Source: Undaria pinnatifida
Lineage: Eukaryota > Sar > Phaeophyceae > Laminariales > Alariaceae
Length of the DNA: 64,000 nt
Assembly: GCA_012845835.1 (NCBI GenBank)
Contig: JABAKD010000007.1
Coordinates: forward strand, 7,576,066 to 7,640,065
Direction of reading: 5' to 3'
Part shown: positions 25,650-37,499 of the stretch, in pieces
How positions within the stretch are numbered: position 1 is the stretch's first letter
Layout of the letters: each line of letters begins with the position of its first letter
Position numbers and translations under genes: made by a program
The notes under the pieces: generated by a model
The model's database searches: none
Seen by the model: the letters and a program-made list of their open reading frames with translations, nothing else
Told to the model about the DNA's origin: nothing

Positions 25650-25862
25650 TGTGTGGTGTACACACAACCATCCTCATCATGCCGTACGTGCACAGCGTCA
25701 ATATCCTAACTAAACGGGAAACACAGGACGGCACCCGCACGGTCATGCATACGGGAGACGTGACAGACTTTTTGCTTGCTGCTACTAACGCACGGATGAG
25801 GTGCAAATGGTCTCGCAAACGTGTCCTGGCGGGGCCAATCGACTACTATTAATATTGCTCAC

Positions 25863-26059
25863 CTGCCGAAGCGGTGTTCGTAGCCCGTTTCATCCCCAGT
25901 GAACGTCATATGAGAAATCACCGTAGAGCCAGCGTATATCGCTTTTTGCGCCCACCCGAAGGCATGAGATGGAGCATGACCGTTCTGGCGAGCTCCTCTC
26001 ACAGGGCTGGCCAAGGGGTTTCGCAGGATCATTTCGGTTCTCTGATACACCACATGGTT
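25863..26059 (-). CDS. Possible exon of an unidentified protein
   Basis: This 197-nt minus-strand open segment lies between an acceptor-like CGTTATCTCCAG and a consensus-like donor GGCAG|GTGAGC. The translation begins NHVVYQRTEMILRNP, includes HAFGWAQKAIYAGSTVISHM and ends TGYEHRFG. I do not recognise the family. It lies downstream of, and on the same strand as, the pyruvyl transferase gene but beyond that gene's stop, so it would belong to another gene. No partner exon is identified, and chance openness cannot be excluded. Confidence 0.25.
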
Positions 26060-27984
26060 CTGGAGATAACGCTTGGTTCTCATTTTAGGCTCCGTTCCCA
26101 TTTTTCTGAAAACTCTGTTATAATATGGCGGTGCTGAAAGAAGTGGTCTCGAGGCATCTCTGATCTACTAGTGCCCATGCAGGATAATATCAGATCCAGC
26201 TGAAACATGGTTCACTTTTGCTTGTCGAGTCCACTTTAGCTTGGGTTTTACCGACTCAGGTACATATCCGACTTCTTTCGCACATGTCTAGCCACGTCGA
26301 CCCACAGTAGTGTCCGCAGTTCAATGCATACGGACGTGATGGTGTGTATTTGTCCCGACTAGGATTTGTAGGTGTACCGGAAAAATTGGCTTTGTTTCGC
26401 TTGGAGGCCACACGCTGATAGAACGCGTAACATGAGCGAGCGGGATTTCTTTTTGTTCGGCGTTCAATCACACCTTTTATGATTGTTTTTCAATCGGGTA
26501 CATGTTGGCATAGTCGTCATCATGTCGTCGGCTTGCTACATTAGCCAATGAATGAAGTGGGGATAACGATAAATGTACGATGTGTGCAGATGCTCATTGG
26601 CTTTACGAACATTTTACATATTTCATTTCTACATTATTAGACTATACGCATTGCTGCACGGGTATACATTTGTAGTCCAAGGAACTGCTGTGCGACGTAC
26701 CTGCAACGACGACCTCACTACTCAAGTAGGTATAGACTATACATGATGCTTGACAGAACATGGGACATGTTTGGAGTATTCTGCACGTATTAATTTCAAA
26801 TGTAGTACCCATCCAGAGGGTACTTGACGGACATGACCACACGGGATTAACACGGTTCAGAATGGTTGCAGCGTTCTTGTTCCGGTAATGAAATAAGGAG
26901 GGCACGGTTAAGCACCAGCTACTCCTGCTGCTCGTACAATTGAGTACAAACACGATGCGCACAAAAAATACTTCAGCAGATGCATGCCCTTCCTGCATAG
27001 CCAGTGGCGAAACCTGAAGATAGGCGTTGGAATGAGCCATTTTCTGCTCGCAAAACATCATCGCTCCCTACCACATCCTCATTTTTATGATCTAGGCGAA
27101 AGAACCGGCTTTCAGTTGCCGAATACCTTCTTTCCAAGTACAGCATTTGACACGAACGTCACACGAGGTTAACAATGAATGGCCTGACATTCTCCAAGTA
27201 AGTTGCCACCACTTACGTATGGGACATTTTTTTTTGGTGGGTCGATCGAGGCATGCACTAACCGCAAACGACGGCAAAGGCCATTCCATTGCAAGAGTTT
27301 CGTTTAAAGCAAGTATTTCCAATATTCCTCACCTCACTCCGTTCGGAATAAGTCTTACGTGCATCGCTTTTTGCTGATTTAGCTTATTATCAGAATAATG
27401 TCGACAAAATGAACATCCGATTGATAAACGAATGCTTTATATACTGAGCACACGGACCGTCCTTGTTCTGAGTAAACCTCACCGAGTGCTACGCGGGTGC
27501 GTACAATGTATAAATCGCAACCCAAAGCGCAACGGCAATAGGATGTTGACAGTGTGGTAGATCACCACCTAGAACGACGCCATCAGACCACTTATAAAGA
27601 TTTTTTTTTCTTAAATGTAGGCGTAGGTTTAGTAAGAAGTTGTATGAGTTTCGTAGAGTTAGGAGCGCGTGTAGGATGCGCGCTTACGATAGTCCTTCAC
27701 CGCTTTTTCTCTCAGGGTCTTTCACTGTAGGGTCTTAACACACGTCCCTCTTGACCTATAAAATATTTTGGAGAAAAAGCTTAGCTTCACTGCGACCGGA
27801 TGAAAATTCCCATGACATAGGTAAAGACTATAGCCAATGAATACCGTACTATAAAACGCCCATTTCACACTATTTTTAGGTCAAGGAGCCCCACCATTAC
27901 GAAATAATTACAATTGAGAACTGATACCTCTGTCGGAGCACGCGTCATATCGGCATCGGGCTAACTCTCGCGGATCGCCGTGGT
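26060..27984. other. Unassigned stretch
   Basis: A 139-codon minus-strand frame with an ATG (26642-27061) has no recognisable domain and a composition like the background, so it is not called. Nothing else is evident. Confidence 0.45.
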
Positions 27985-28380
27985 CAAGGTACGTACCAAC
28001 CCGATATACCAGCACTATTATTAGTGAAGGCACCGACGTTTTCGAGCATATATGAAGGTCGCCTCAGCCGGTGATGTTGGCGTTTTACCGAGGCCAATAC
28101 TCGCATGTTCTTTCGTGCGTGTGGCGAGGAGTTGCCTTCACAAAACCCCTCTCGTAGCGTGAAGCGAGAAAATTTTGTATCGAGCGATATAAGGGAGATC
28201 GGGCTGTTGTCGTAGAGAATCCTAGGTTCCCGGTCGCGTTCGAAGTCGATACTGCCCAACATCAACTACTATCAAGATTTGCTGACGATGGCAGATCTCC
28301 TATAATGAGCGTTTTGTCGATGCGTCCCCGTCCTTTGCCTGTGAGACCGGAGATTGACGGTGTGTATGTATACCAGGTGT
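27985..28380 (-). repeat. Repeat family E, copy 1
   Basis: It shares with the copies near 34 and 36 kb the plus-strand blocks GAGTTGCCTTCAC, GTAGAGAATCCTAGG, ACTGCCCAACATCAAC and GAGATTGACGG, in that order. The minus strand reads GSIDFERDREPRILYDNSPI, aligning with the frames of the other copies. All three copies share one orientation. Confidence 0.7.
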
Positions 28381-31300
28381 TCCACGTCGCCCCCTCTGTC
28401 ATGCGCCTCAAGGCTAACTTTGTTTAAGACGTGTGTGATGTTGGGGTTGTCTGTTCCTCGGGCAACGAGCATTGGTACGTGAGTCTTGACAAGGGGGACA
28501 CATCGTCTTCTCCGTCGTTCTTCACGTTGTGAAACGCATAACCCCCTCCAACCGCCTTCAACAGTAAAGTTCGTATTGAGGTAACATAGCTGAAAAGTGT
28601 TAGGATGCACACAGACAGTCGGTTTTCATGTCGGCATCAGTAGCTCGGAGTTACAATCTGGTTGAAATACTTTGTTGACCCCACCACTGTCCACACATTG
28701 ACACGAGCTCGAATATTTCCGATATATGTTTGCTCGGACTGATGTCGCCTTGTTATGATGAAGGGACTGAATGATGTGCTTGTTAGGCGTGTGCACGTCT
28801 ACACATCGATTTCAACGGGCTAGGTTTGCGAGACCGGACCGCTCGGATAAATATTTCGCTTCGACCACGTAGTCTCGCCGCGAGTTTTGTGCCCGAAGCG
28901 GGTCCCTTTGGAAAATGTATTCCCGTAAAACTGTGGTGTACTCGCAGTTGCTGTCCACTTCTCTCTTGTACGTTGCTTCCGAAAAGCTGTCGTTTTCATC
29001 TTGTCGGTTTCCTGAGACAAGACTACCTCGTTGCGAGACGCCCTTTATGACCAGCAACTGCCGAAGCAAATGCCGATCGTTTGCACTCGGACGTTTTTAC
29101 TCGAGCCACCGTCGATGTTCCCCTATTCTTTTATACCGTACGTGGTCAATACCCAACGAGAGTTGTAGTATTGCCCACCGATTGCACAGCTATCATAACA
29201 CTATTCATCCACCTCAATTGGAACCCTCCACTGATATACTCGCGCAACAAGCATACGCACTGACCCAACAAATGGTTGCGGGACTGGTGTTAGAAGGCAG
29301 AGGGGCAACCATTGTTTTTTTTACGTGCACCTCTCTTGAGGAGGTATCTACCTCACCTTAACATCGTGTTGTTGAGAGGCCACAGGAAATCCAACCCGAC
29401 TTTTCAACCTAAGACGCGGTAATTCGACGCGAGTCGACGCGGGAAGAAAATGCAGCACTCTTCTCGTGACCAAAATAAGGGCACCTAACGTACGTAGTGG
29501 GGAGAGGGGAAGAGGACCCGCAATCTGACCCCTGATCTGACTTGCTACTGGGTGGGAGCGCGAGAATACTGCGTAGAAAATAAATGGGATGGCGAAAAAC
29601 ATCTACTCCTGCGTGGAAAAATATGGCTATGACGCAAAAACATAGATGGCATCCCGACGACGTTGGCTTTAAGAGGTCGCATCGGTCAGAGAGAGCGCGT
29701 TGACAAAACATTTTTGGTCCATCGTCGCGAACACTTAGAAAGCGCTAACCATGTGTTGGCTCTCTCGGTCGGGCAGCATAAACGTTCTAACCCAAGCAAT
29801 TTGGCGGAACCTGAAGAACGAGTAACTCGACGACTCTCCCGTGTATTACGTATACAACAACACAATATTTCCTATTAATCAAATCGGCATCCAAAAGGAC
29901 ACTACGATGTTCTAGAAAAAAGAAAATGGGTTGGATGGAGTTGCAAATAAAATCACGTTAGCGTTGAAACCGTCAAGCGCTAGTATCCGAGGCCATACAA
30001 ACCCAAGAATATCCAGACAAAGAATAAGTGAAAGAATAGCGTTTTCCCGCTGTCATATATTTGTTTCTAACCGTTACGTCCTCGTGTATTGGATAAATTT
30101 GGGTTCTGATTCCTGCATCGTGTATCCCCCTTAGTCATATTATGGTAGGGAGTCCTGCCAGTCAAAAGCCTTCGACCACAGTGGATTACCCGCGTATCGA
30201 GTCAACGGTCACTTGTACCGACGTTCACGATTTGCTCATGGACCGCGGCCTGTCACCAAGATCCTACTAGATCCTCGTCACCAGCAGAACCGAGACTGGA
30301 GCAAAGCCAAGGCAGGAAGGGTACTACTGTTCTTATTCCGGAGTTGAGGCCGTTATCGCATTCACTTAAAAGGTTGTTGTTGACGCGGCCAACCGACGCA
30401 TTCTACGCTGGCGCAATTGTTTGGCGTAACAGCTGTAGCCGTTCGAACCAGTGACATTGAGTCGGTGAATGAACGTTGCCTGGGATGGGGCCCCATACCG
30501 TGCACACAACGGCCTCTGGTGCGGTTTGAGGTGGACATACCGGCCATGCCTTGGTGTCAATCTGTGTGTTTAGCTAATATCCTCGGAAACTGGTGAAAGG
30601 TACCACGTAAACCTCCAACCTGAGCGGTTACTGGGTGCTGTTGGTATGTCGCCTCGGTCACTGATAAAAGGCACGACGTATCCGCTAATCTGTCCGGTGA
30701 CTGGGTGGTGTTGGCCCAGTCCAACAACGGATGCCATATCATTCCAAACCGTCTACCGATTCGCACGAGTAACTGTGACCCGTTGAAAATGCAATTGGAC
30801 CAAGGCTATAGACTATGTATTCTCGTTTTCAGTAGCGGGTTTGAGCCAATCGCACGAGTTACTCAGTACCCCAGAAGGACCTAACGCTCTACGTCATCGA
30901 TCGGTTTAGCACAGCGTAGCTTGCCATGCCGTTGCGGAATCATGTCCCCAGAAGTAGAATCAGAAACGAAAAAAAAAACCTGAAGCCTGAAAAAAAAGGG
31001 GAGTCACTCGCTCGAGTGACTCCGCAGCACCCCCCGCCAACAAAAAAGGCCACCCTCCTCCCTTTTCCTTGGTAGGCCCAAACAATTCCTGAAAAGGACT
31101 GCCGTACTCAGGGTGGCCGTAACATGTAAAACATCACTGCAGGGCTGTGTGGCAAGCGCTGGCTTCGTCGCTCAGTGGCGGCGATGGATCCTCAAAATTC
31201 ACTGCGCCAAACCAGGCGATGTGGGGCCGTTCGCCCTTCCCTGTTCATTCTTGGCAAAGCTACGAGGACTGCACTCGTACGACATATTAACCCTACAGAA

Positions 31301-31711
31301 CGGCAATCGCCAAACCAGTATCACGGCGAAACAGACCGATGAGGACGGTGTGCGGCGTGGTCTCTCTCCCTATCGCGGGTATGTGCCGGTCCGGAACACT
31401 AGTACTCCAGCGGCAACAGACATCGTCAATATGGCATGGACGTAAGTACTGGTACTAGCGCCACCGGTGCAATGAACTCCGTATGCTCCTCTACTGGTTG
31501 ACCTCGTTAGTACCAAGCAAAATTGCAGGCACTACAGAGGCACACGGACACTACACAGTTGGCATTGTAGAGGAACGATCGCGGCAATTCCACCGACCAA
31601 GGTTCCGGGTACACCCATTTTTACTGCAGTGGTGCCCGCTCAGCATGCATTTCGATGGCGGCGTATTGCGTGAAGATCAAGACCTCAATAAAAAAAAATA
31701 TAAAGTAGAAA
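28381..31711. other. Unassigned stretch
   Basis: Several open frames lie here on plus (29650-29878, 30163-30450, 31113-31445) and minus (28272-28610), with no recognised domain. The plus frame at 31113-31445 ends near a GTAAGT. All three frames are open over much of this stretch, so no exon is called. A palindrome lies at 31000-31023. Confidence 0.4.
31000..31023. repeat. Palindrome of the F family
   Basis: GAGTCACTCG, CT, CGAGTGACTC: arms of 11 bp counting one extra G/C pair. The same core recurs at 44.5, 46.2, 46.8, 48.4, 48.5, 52.0 and 58.2-58.3 kb. Confidence 0.85.
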
Positions 31712-31795
31712 GATAGGGCTACACCCTCCAGCTGTGAGATTGAAGATTTCGTGGACCCTCCTGTTTTCAAGCTGTGTGCTATACTACGACCTTAT
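31712..31795 (+). repeat. Repeat family A, copy 5 (short end fragment)
   Basis: CCTCCAGCTGTGAGATTGAA then AGCTGTGTGCTATACTACGA follow an A-rich run (AATAAAAAAAAATATAAA). Every plus-oriented copy of family A has such an A-rich run before it, so the AATAAA here is part of that flank and not evidence for a gene end. Confidence 0.7.
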
Positions 31796-32758
31796 GTATG
31801 TATATTTATATATTAGTATATCAATATCTGCACAGGAACAGAGTTTAGAAGCCGATGGGTCATCCCACCTTAGGGGTGTGCAGACGATTCTGATAAATTT
31901 CTGACCACCTATTATGAGGGGAGCTATCTCAAAATCTCACCACCCGCCCAACATATGAAATCAAAGGTATTCATGCGCCCAGCCCGACCAAAACTTTCAA
32001 TAATACCTAGTTTTCAAAACCAAATCTACCCCAATAATTACCACATACCGACTGACACGAGTTCTACGCTTGAGGGGGGCTAGCTCGACCCGTGGACGAG
32101 AACCCCTTGTCCCCAAACGTGTGAACCCCATCGTCTGGCGACGCCGATCCACGGTACGTTACAGGTCAACCTTGAACCTTGTTAGGCATAGTTGCCTCTC
32201 TGGACTCAAAAGGACAGACCGTGTGACAACTAATTGTAGATTGAACACGTAGGCAAACGCACTCCCACGGGGGATGCCCGCATTAATCAGTACGGCATGT
32301 GTAGCCATTTTTACCGGTGACTCTGTACGCCACCCAAAACAAAATTAGCCATTTCTGCTGGGCTTGCCGTAGCTATCCTTTCCATTCCGGGTTAATATCG
32401 CCGGAAAAACTCAACAGCCACGGAAGCTCCGTCAAGACCGCAAGGACACAAGGGCTCCAGACGCGCGTGTGACCGCGACCCACTACAAGAACGCACCCAA
32501 AACGCGACCCCCTACGGTACCCTTGGCACGAAGCAGCACCGTGGCCTACTCTAGGAATTCAGTGATTTGATATAGAAAGGGTACTCGCACTGGCATTAGT
32601 TACTTCCTCGCTTGAGAATGGAGGAGCGTCACCAATCCTACCTGTTTCGGGGGCAAACCCAGGCTACGTCTAATGCACCACGCGCTAAAACCCGGCGTGA
32701 CTGGCGTTTGAGCGACCGGAAGGAAGAGCAACAACACCCCATCGTTCATCCCCAAAGC
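31796..32758. other. Unassigned stretch downstream of the pyruvyl transferase stop
   Basis: This would hold the 3' UTR of the minus-strand gene. I see no AATAAA on minus in the first 150 nt after the TAA, and no other gene. Confidence 0.5.
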
Positions 32759-33010
32759 TTAGAGTCCTTGTCCATCCCCAAATACCTCGGCTAAAAGCTC
32801 GAGCGCCCCGTCGATGCCTTCGCTTAGGGAGGTCGCGTCACGGTAGAGCAGTGAGCTTTGGGTGCAATGGTCGGACGCCTCGAAGGCGGCCGCTCTGGTC
32901 CTGATCCGTTTCGCGTAAGATATTCCGTCAACTCCACCGTCTACCAGGACGTGCGGAATGCCTATCAACAAGGCTAGGATGCTCGCATGAAGCATATCGG
33001 TAACAAGAAC
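32759..33010 (-). CDS. Pyruvyl transferase last exon with TDMLH and stop
   Basis: This is the last exon, 252 nt, starting after the acceptor TGACCTCAG in phase 0 and ending at a TAA. It reads VLVTDMLHASILALLIGIPH and then VLVDGG. In this family the motif is normally TDRLHG/A followed by a hydrophobic helix and GIPHVLxD. The histidine is kept, but the arginine is methionine here. The rest is a C-terminal tail with SLSEGIDGALELLAEVFGD, consistent with the terminal helix. The open frame itself is only 79 codons from its first ATG. Confidence 0.85.
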   Translation of the reverse strand, partial: VLVTDMLHASILALLIGIPHVLVDGGVDGISYAKRIRTRAAAFEASDHCTQSSLLYRDATSLSEGIDGALELLAEVFGDGQGL

Positions 33011-33904
33011 CTGAGGTCACGCCGTTCAAGGAATGATCAGTGTGCGTGATTGTGCACAAACAACAAGTTAGATCTACGGACTAGCACTTGGACGGTATTC
33101 ATGTGCGGATCGGGGTGCATTGTAGGACCAACAGGCCAGGATGCGGGAAAGGGGCGTTAGGAAAAGGCGGCGGAGAGTCAGAGAAGAGATACTCTCAATT
33201 TGCTGAGGTGCGGTCAGACGATTTACAAACGGTTTCTGCGCTAGATTTCCCGAGGGGGTACCAGGTTTTTAGCTAACAGTTATTTGTGCGGTCGAGACGG
33301 TGAATGCGACGTAGAAGACTGCGCTGTGACGTAGACATCGACAACCACCAACGAGGCGATAAATAATGAACATCAACGAGTGTCGATCGGGGCAACAGCT
33401 TCGCTTTCGTCTACTGTTCTGTAACAAATCGTTATATAGTGTACCATGGCCGTGACGCCTCTAAAACGAAATAATGATACGCTCTGCTCTCTCCTCCTAT
33501 GTATCTCAGGAGTATGATGATTTTTCATTTGTCTTTTCCAAGACAGCGGTTTCGATGACATAAGTCGCCTGGTGTTATATAGAGGAAAGAAACATCACTC
33601 AGCGATCATCAACTATATGCGAGGGCATGTTTTCGTGAGCACCACCTACACGAGCATCATACGTGGACGCCCCATCTACAGAACCTCATTATCTTCGATG
33701 ACACGGAAAGTACAGGACGACATATACATCGTATAGTATTCAATTCGAAGAGGACCTTCAGGAAAGTCGTAAAAATTGTGATAAACCACACTACTAACCT
33801 ATTGATGGTACGTAAGATAATTCGTACGTATCGTCTGCATGGTCGTTTCCCAACCTGTGACGAACGAAGCAGCATATACCAAACGAATGAAGAACTTAAT
33901 TGAT

Positions 33905-34290
33905 CGCGGACACATCAAACGTCCCTTTTGAACACTTAGGCCCGTGTAAGAAGGTCGTCTCTTCCGGTAATGTAGGCCCTGCGTTGGTTTTGGACGGGGT
34001 TAGGCGAGCCCGAGATTCGCTGGGTATTCCGTGCTTGTGGGATGGAGTTGCCTTCACGAACCTCTTCTGGGTTAAGCGAGGGGAAATTTATAGAGTAAGG
34101 TGAGGGAGCTCAGCGTGTCCTCGTAGAGGACCGTGGGCTTCCGATTGCGTTCGGGTCTTATACTGCCCAACGTCAACCACATTTTGAAGAGGCATTTTTG
34201 ATGGCAAAGATCATAGACCGGGCGTTTGTTAACGCGTCTTCACATGGTTGGCATTTGTTTTCTGAGATTGACGGTACCCTCGTACCCTGC
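33905..34290 (-). repeat. Repeat family E, copy 2
   Basis: Plus-strand blocks are GGAGTTGCCTTCACGAACCT, GAGGGAGCTCAGCGTG, ACTGCCCAACGTCAACCA, GCGTTTGTTAACGCGTCTTC and GAGATTGACGG. On minus one frame runs from 34485 through MPTM and one stop to LGSIRPERNRKPTVLYED, and a shifted frame continues with PSHKHGIPSESRARLTP. Confidence 0.75.
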
Positions 34291-35319
34291 CCTCCACACG
34301 ATGCGATCATTTATTTGACCTTGACCCGTGTACAGTTCGTTGACATCTTTCGGGAATGCGGGTGTACGCTTGTTCGTGTTGCGTTCGGGATGTTTTATGA
34401 CATGCCGTTGTACTTTCTCGACATCCAAGTGCATCGGCCGTGCGTAGATACACAGTAGTGATTTATGGTTTGACGGCGAAAACAAGTTATACCAGTGGTT
34501 CAGCAGTTGATAGCCGTTGCTTATTCTCCCCCGTCAATGTGAACGGTGGTGGTAACAACGTTTCTTTTGTTTGTGTGTCTGTCTGCTGTATCTGTGGCTG
34601 GGATTGCGAGTTGTCCTGATTTATCACTCAGTGTTTTTCATTTCTACTCTAGTCGCGGCGTTTTCAGAACACAGCTGCCGGCTGTAGTCAACTCGTTAAC
34701 ATTTTTGTGCAATAAAGCAAGCAGGCATTTAACATCTCGATAATCGATCTCAACAGTCGATGGTTCTCCTTTACGGTGCAAACGTACTCGCGATCGGCAG
34801 TGCGGTTTGGTTTTCGCGGCATACTCTCCTTTAGTTCGGCAGTGAATGGGAAAATGACTGGGAAGAGATATCGGGATTTTTGTATAGAAAATCTTTCACA
34901 GTCTTCTGTGAAAAAATCGAACTACTCGTGGTAAGAGCCAGGTTAGTCACAGCAGTAGTCGGGCCATTCAAAATAATAGGTGGCGTCACGGTTGAGCTAT
35001 TCCTAATAACCTGTGCTCTGGGCCGCAGTTGGGTGTTTCACAACAGAGCGTGCGTCACAGTTGGGATACTCGGGTCATAGCCAGAGGTATCGCAGGTGTA
35101 ACAGACAAAGCAAAAAATGCCTAATTTCAATAATATCACGGGCATTTTACTCCTACGGATATCTAGGCAACTCTCACTGAATTCAACCGGCGAGGGTGAT
35201 TCCAGTCACAAGGGCTATGACAGAGGTAGCACGTTTGCGCTATTTTGTTTCTTGTACGACGGAAATAAAATACCCCGAACACGTCGGAAATAAAATGCCA
35301 ATTGTTTAACTATATTCGC

Positions 35320-35450
35320 ATTGCGTACCTCAGCCACGGGAGTTTGCATCCAGTCCCTAGCAGGTTCATATTATCTCCGAACCAGTTTTTGGGAAAGGGT
35401 CTTAAGCTCCCAAATTAAGGAACCTCAGAAAAATGATGGTGTCTATCGTA
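35320..35450 (+). repeat. Repeat family C, copy 2
   Basis: Blocks are TTGCGTACCTCAGCCACGGG, GGGTCTTAAGCTCCCAAATT, GGAACCTCAGAAAAATGATG and CTATCGTAGAACGCGTCCAC. It lies about 300 bp left of family E copy 3. Confidence 0.75.
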
Positions 35451-35744
35451 GAACGCGTCCACAATTTAGGTCTTCACGAAGAATGGGTTTGTTTCACCTG
35501 GAAATGCACTTTTGGCCAGGGGTCCTCAGTTGCGACTCATCGCCAAGTTTGGTGTCCACGCCGTGTGCTCAGTGTTTTACCGGGCGTGGTCGTGAAGGGT
35601 TTGCCAAATCCGTAAGAGAGCTTCGACCGGTGGCGAGGGTGCCGGGGAGACGGGTGACGGCTAGCTCGCAGGGGCTGCTACTTGCCCCCAGTTCTCGCTG
35701 TTACATTTGTTTCGAGTATCCTAGATTATGTTTGGGTCACTTAA

Positions 35745-36125
35745 CGATGTGTACACGGAGTTCAGACATTCGACGACGCTATTATGAAGGTAGCCTCCTC
35801 CGGTGGTGTCGGCTTCGTCTTGGTCTTGAACGGATTTGACCGAGGCCGAGATTTGCTTGTTTCTCCGTGTTTGTGGCAAATAAGTGTCTTCACTGACATA
35901 TCTCGCGTCAGGTGAGGGAAGATTATATAGAGTGAGATGAGGGAGCTTGGGTCGTTCTGGTAGAGGACCCTGGTGCCCCGGTTTCGTTCGGCGTTGATAT
36001 CGCCGGGCGTCAACCATTAGAAAGATTCATTATTAATGGCAAGTCTCATGAAACGGGCGCTTGTTAACGCGTATTCATGGTTGGCATTTGTGATTGGAGA
36101 TTGACGGTATTTACGTACCCTGTCC
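35745..36125 (-). repeat. Repeat family E, copy 3
   Basis: Plus-strand blocks are GTGTCTTCACTGACATATCT, GAGGGAGCTTGGGTCG, GGGCGTCAACCATTAG, GCGCTTGTTAACGCGTATTC and GGAGATTGACGG. Minus reads PGDINAERNRGTRVLYQNDP and then HKHGETSKSRPRSNP, aligning residue by residue with copy 2. Confidence 0.75.
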
Positions 36126-36979
36126 TCAACAGGTGTATTGATTGGCAATTCTCCCGTCGTGTTCATTGGCGGTGGCATTACCACCTTGCTTGCTGTATAT
36201 GCGATACGTATCTCTGTCTAAAAATTGCTGACCTCAGAGTCCCCCACTGGAAAGGTTGTTGATTGTGCTGGAAAGAAATGGGCAACTTATCAGTTTACCG
36301 TCATGATCAAACAACTATCATATCTGGCACGCATTTTTCGTCGTAATGGTATAGACTATGTATCAATATAGATATTTCTCAAACTTCCCACACCAGCCAC
36401 TATCAAATAGTCGTCATGGTGATACTACGTACGTACATGGGTTTGCTCATGTTGAATGTTCTATGAATATCTTGCGGCCAAGTACTCGATACCTGTAGGA
36501 TAACACACCGCGACGCTATAATAACAATATGGCGCAAGTTCAAAATTGCTGTTCCCAAATGTTGTCTCTATTCAAATGCTTATCACACAAATAGCTAAGC
36601 CTGGTTGTCAGACTAAACTGCGAGTTCCCAAAAATGCAACAATGTTCCTACGTAGTGGTTGTCCTTAAATAGAAGTCTTCCATTATTAGGTGACCTTAAA
36701 TGAATTCATACCAGGGTGTGTATATTATAATCAACATATAAAGCATGCCATAAGTACCTGCCGTAGATAAAAATACTCGTACAAAGATTATAAGTGCAAT
36801 TGTGTTATAATGCGAGATCCAGAAAGCCCTACTCGTATAGATATAGTCTATAGCGTCAAAGAAAAAGCGTCGGTTAGATCAATTTTCCTCCCTTCCACTT
36901 TATAACCTAACTTTGAGGCATTGATAATTTTTACGTAACACACAGGTAGACAAGTTTTCTACCATCCACACCCGTTCCT

Positions 36980-37483
36980 CGGCACGTCATATCAATTTTT
37001 CTCCCTTCCAATTCATAGTTTACTTTTGAAAAGGTGGGCACCTGCACGCAACAAACAGATGGAACATTTTGCTACCATCCACCTCCGTTCCCCGCCACCA
37101 TCACCACCATCACCACACACACGTCCCTTCCCCCACGCACACAACCCCTCCCCCGCCGCGTCGTCGAATTTTAAATGTGGTAGATAGAGCAAAGAACACG
37201 ACTATAGTCTACCGGACAGATGATATCGCCTCGGCGCGTCATATCAATTTTTCTCCTTTCCAATTCATAGTTTACTTTTGAAAACGTGGGCACCTGCACG
37301 CAACAAACAGGTGGAACATTTTGCTACCATCCATCTCCGTTCCCCGCCACCATCACCACCATCACCACACACACGTCCCTTCCCCCACGCACACAACCCC
37401 TCCCCCGCCGCGTCGTCGAATTTTAAATGTGGTAGATAGAGCAAAGAACACGACTATAGTCTACCGGACAGATGATATCGCCT
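36980..37483. repeat. Tandem duplication of 252 bp
   Basis: Two nearly identical units of 252 bp (36980-37231 and 37232-37483) include a CACCATCACCACCATCACCA stretch and a C-rich segment. They end with CTATAGTCTACCGGACAGAT. A more decayed partial unit lies at 36878-36979. The two full units differ at only a few positions. Confidence 0.9.
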
Positions 37484-37499
37484 TGTAATCTATCCAGCC

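Noticed and set aside
26642-27061. 139-codon minus-strand frame with an ATG
   Set aside because: No domain, no splice-site context, and a length expected by chance.
31683-31693. AATAAA as a possible polyadenylation signal for a plus-strand gene ending near 31676
   Set aside because: Every plus-oriented family A copy is preceded by a similar A-rich run, so this belongs to the repeat flank. The proposed exons upstream are open in all three frames.
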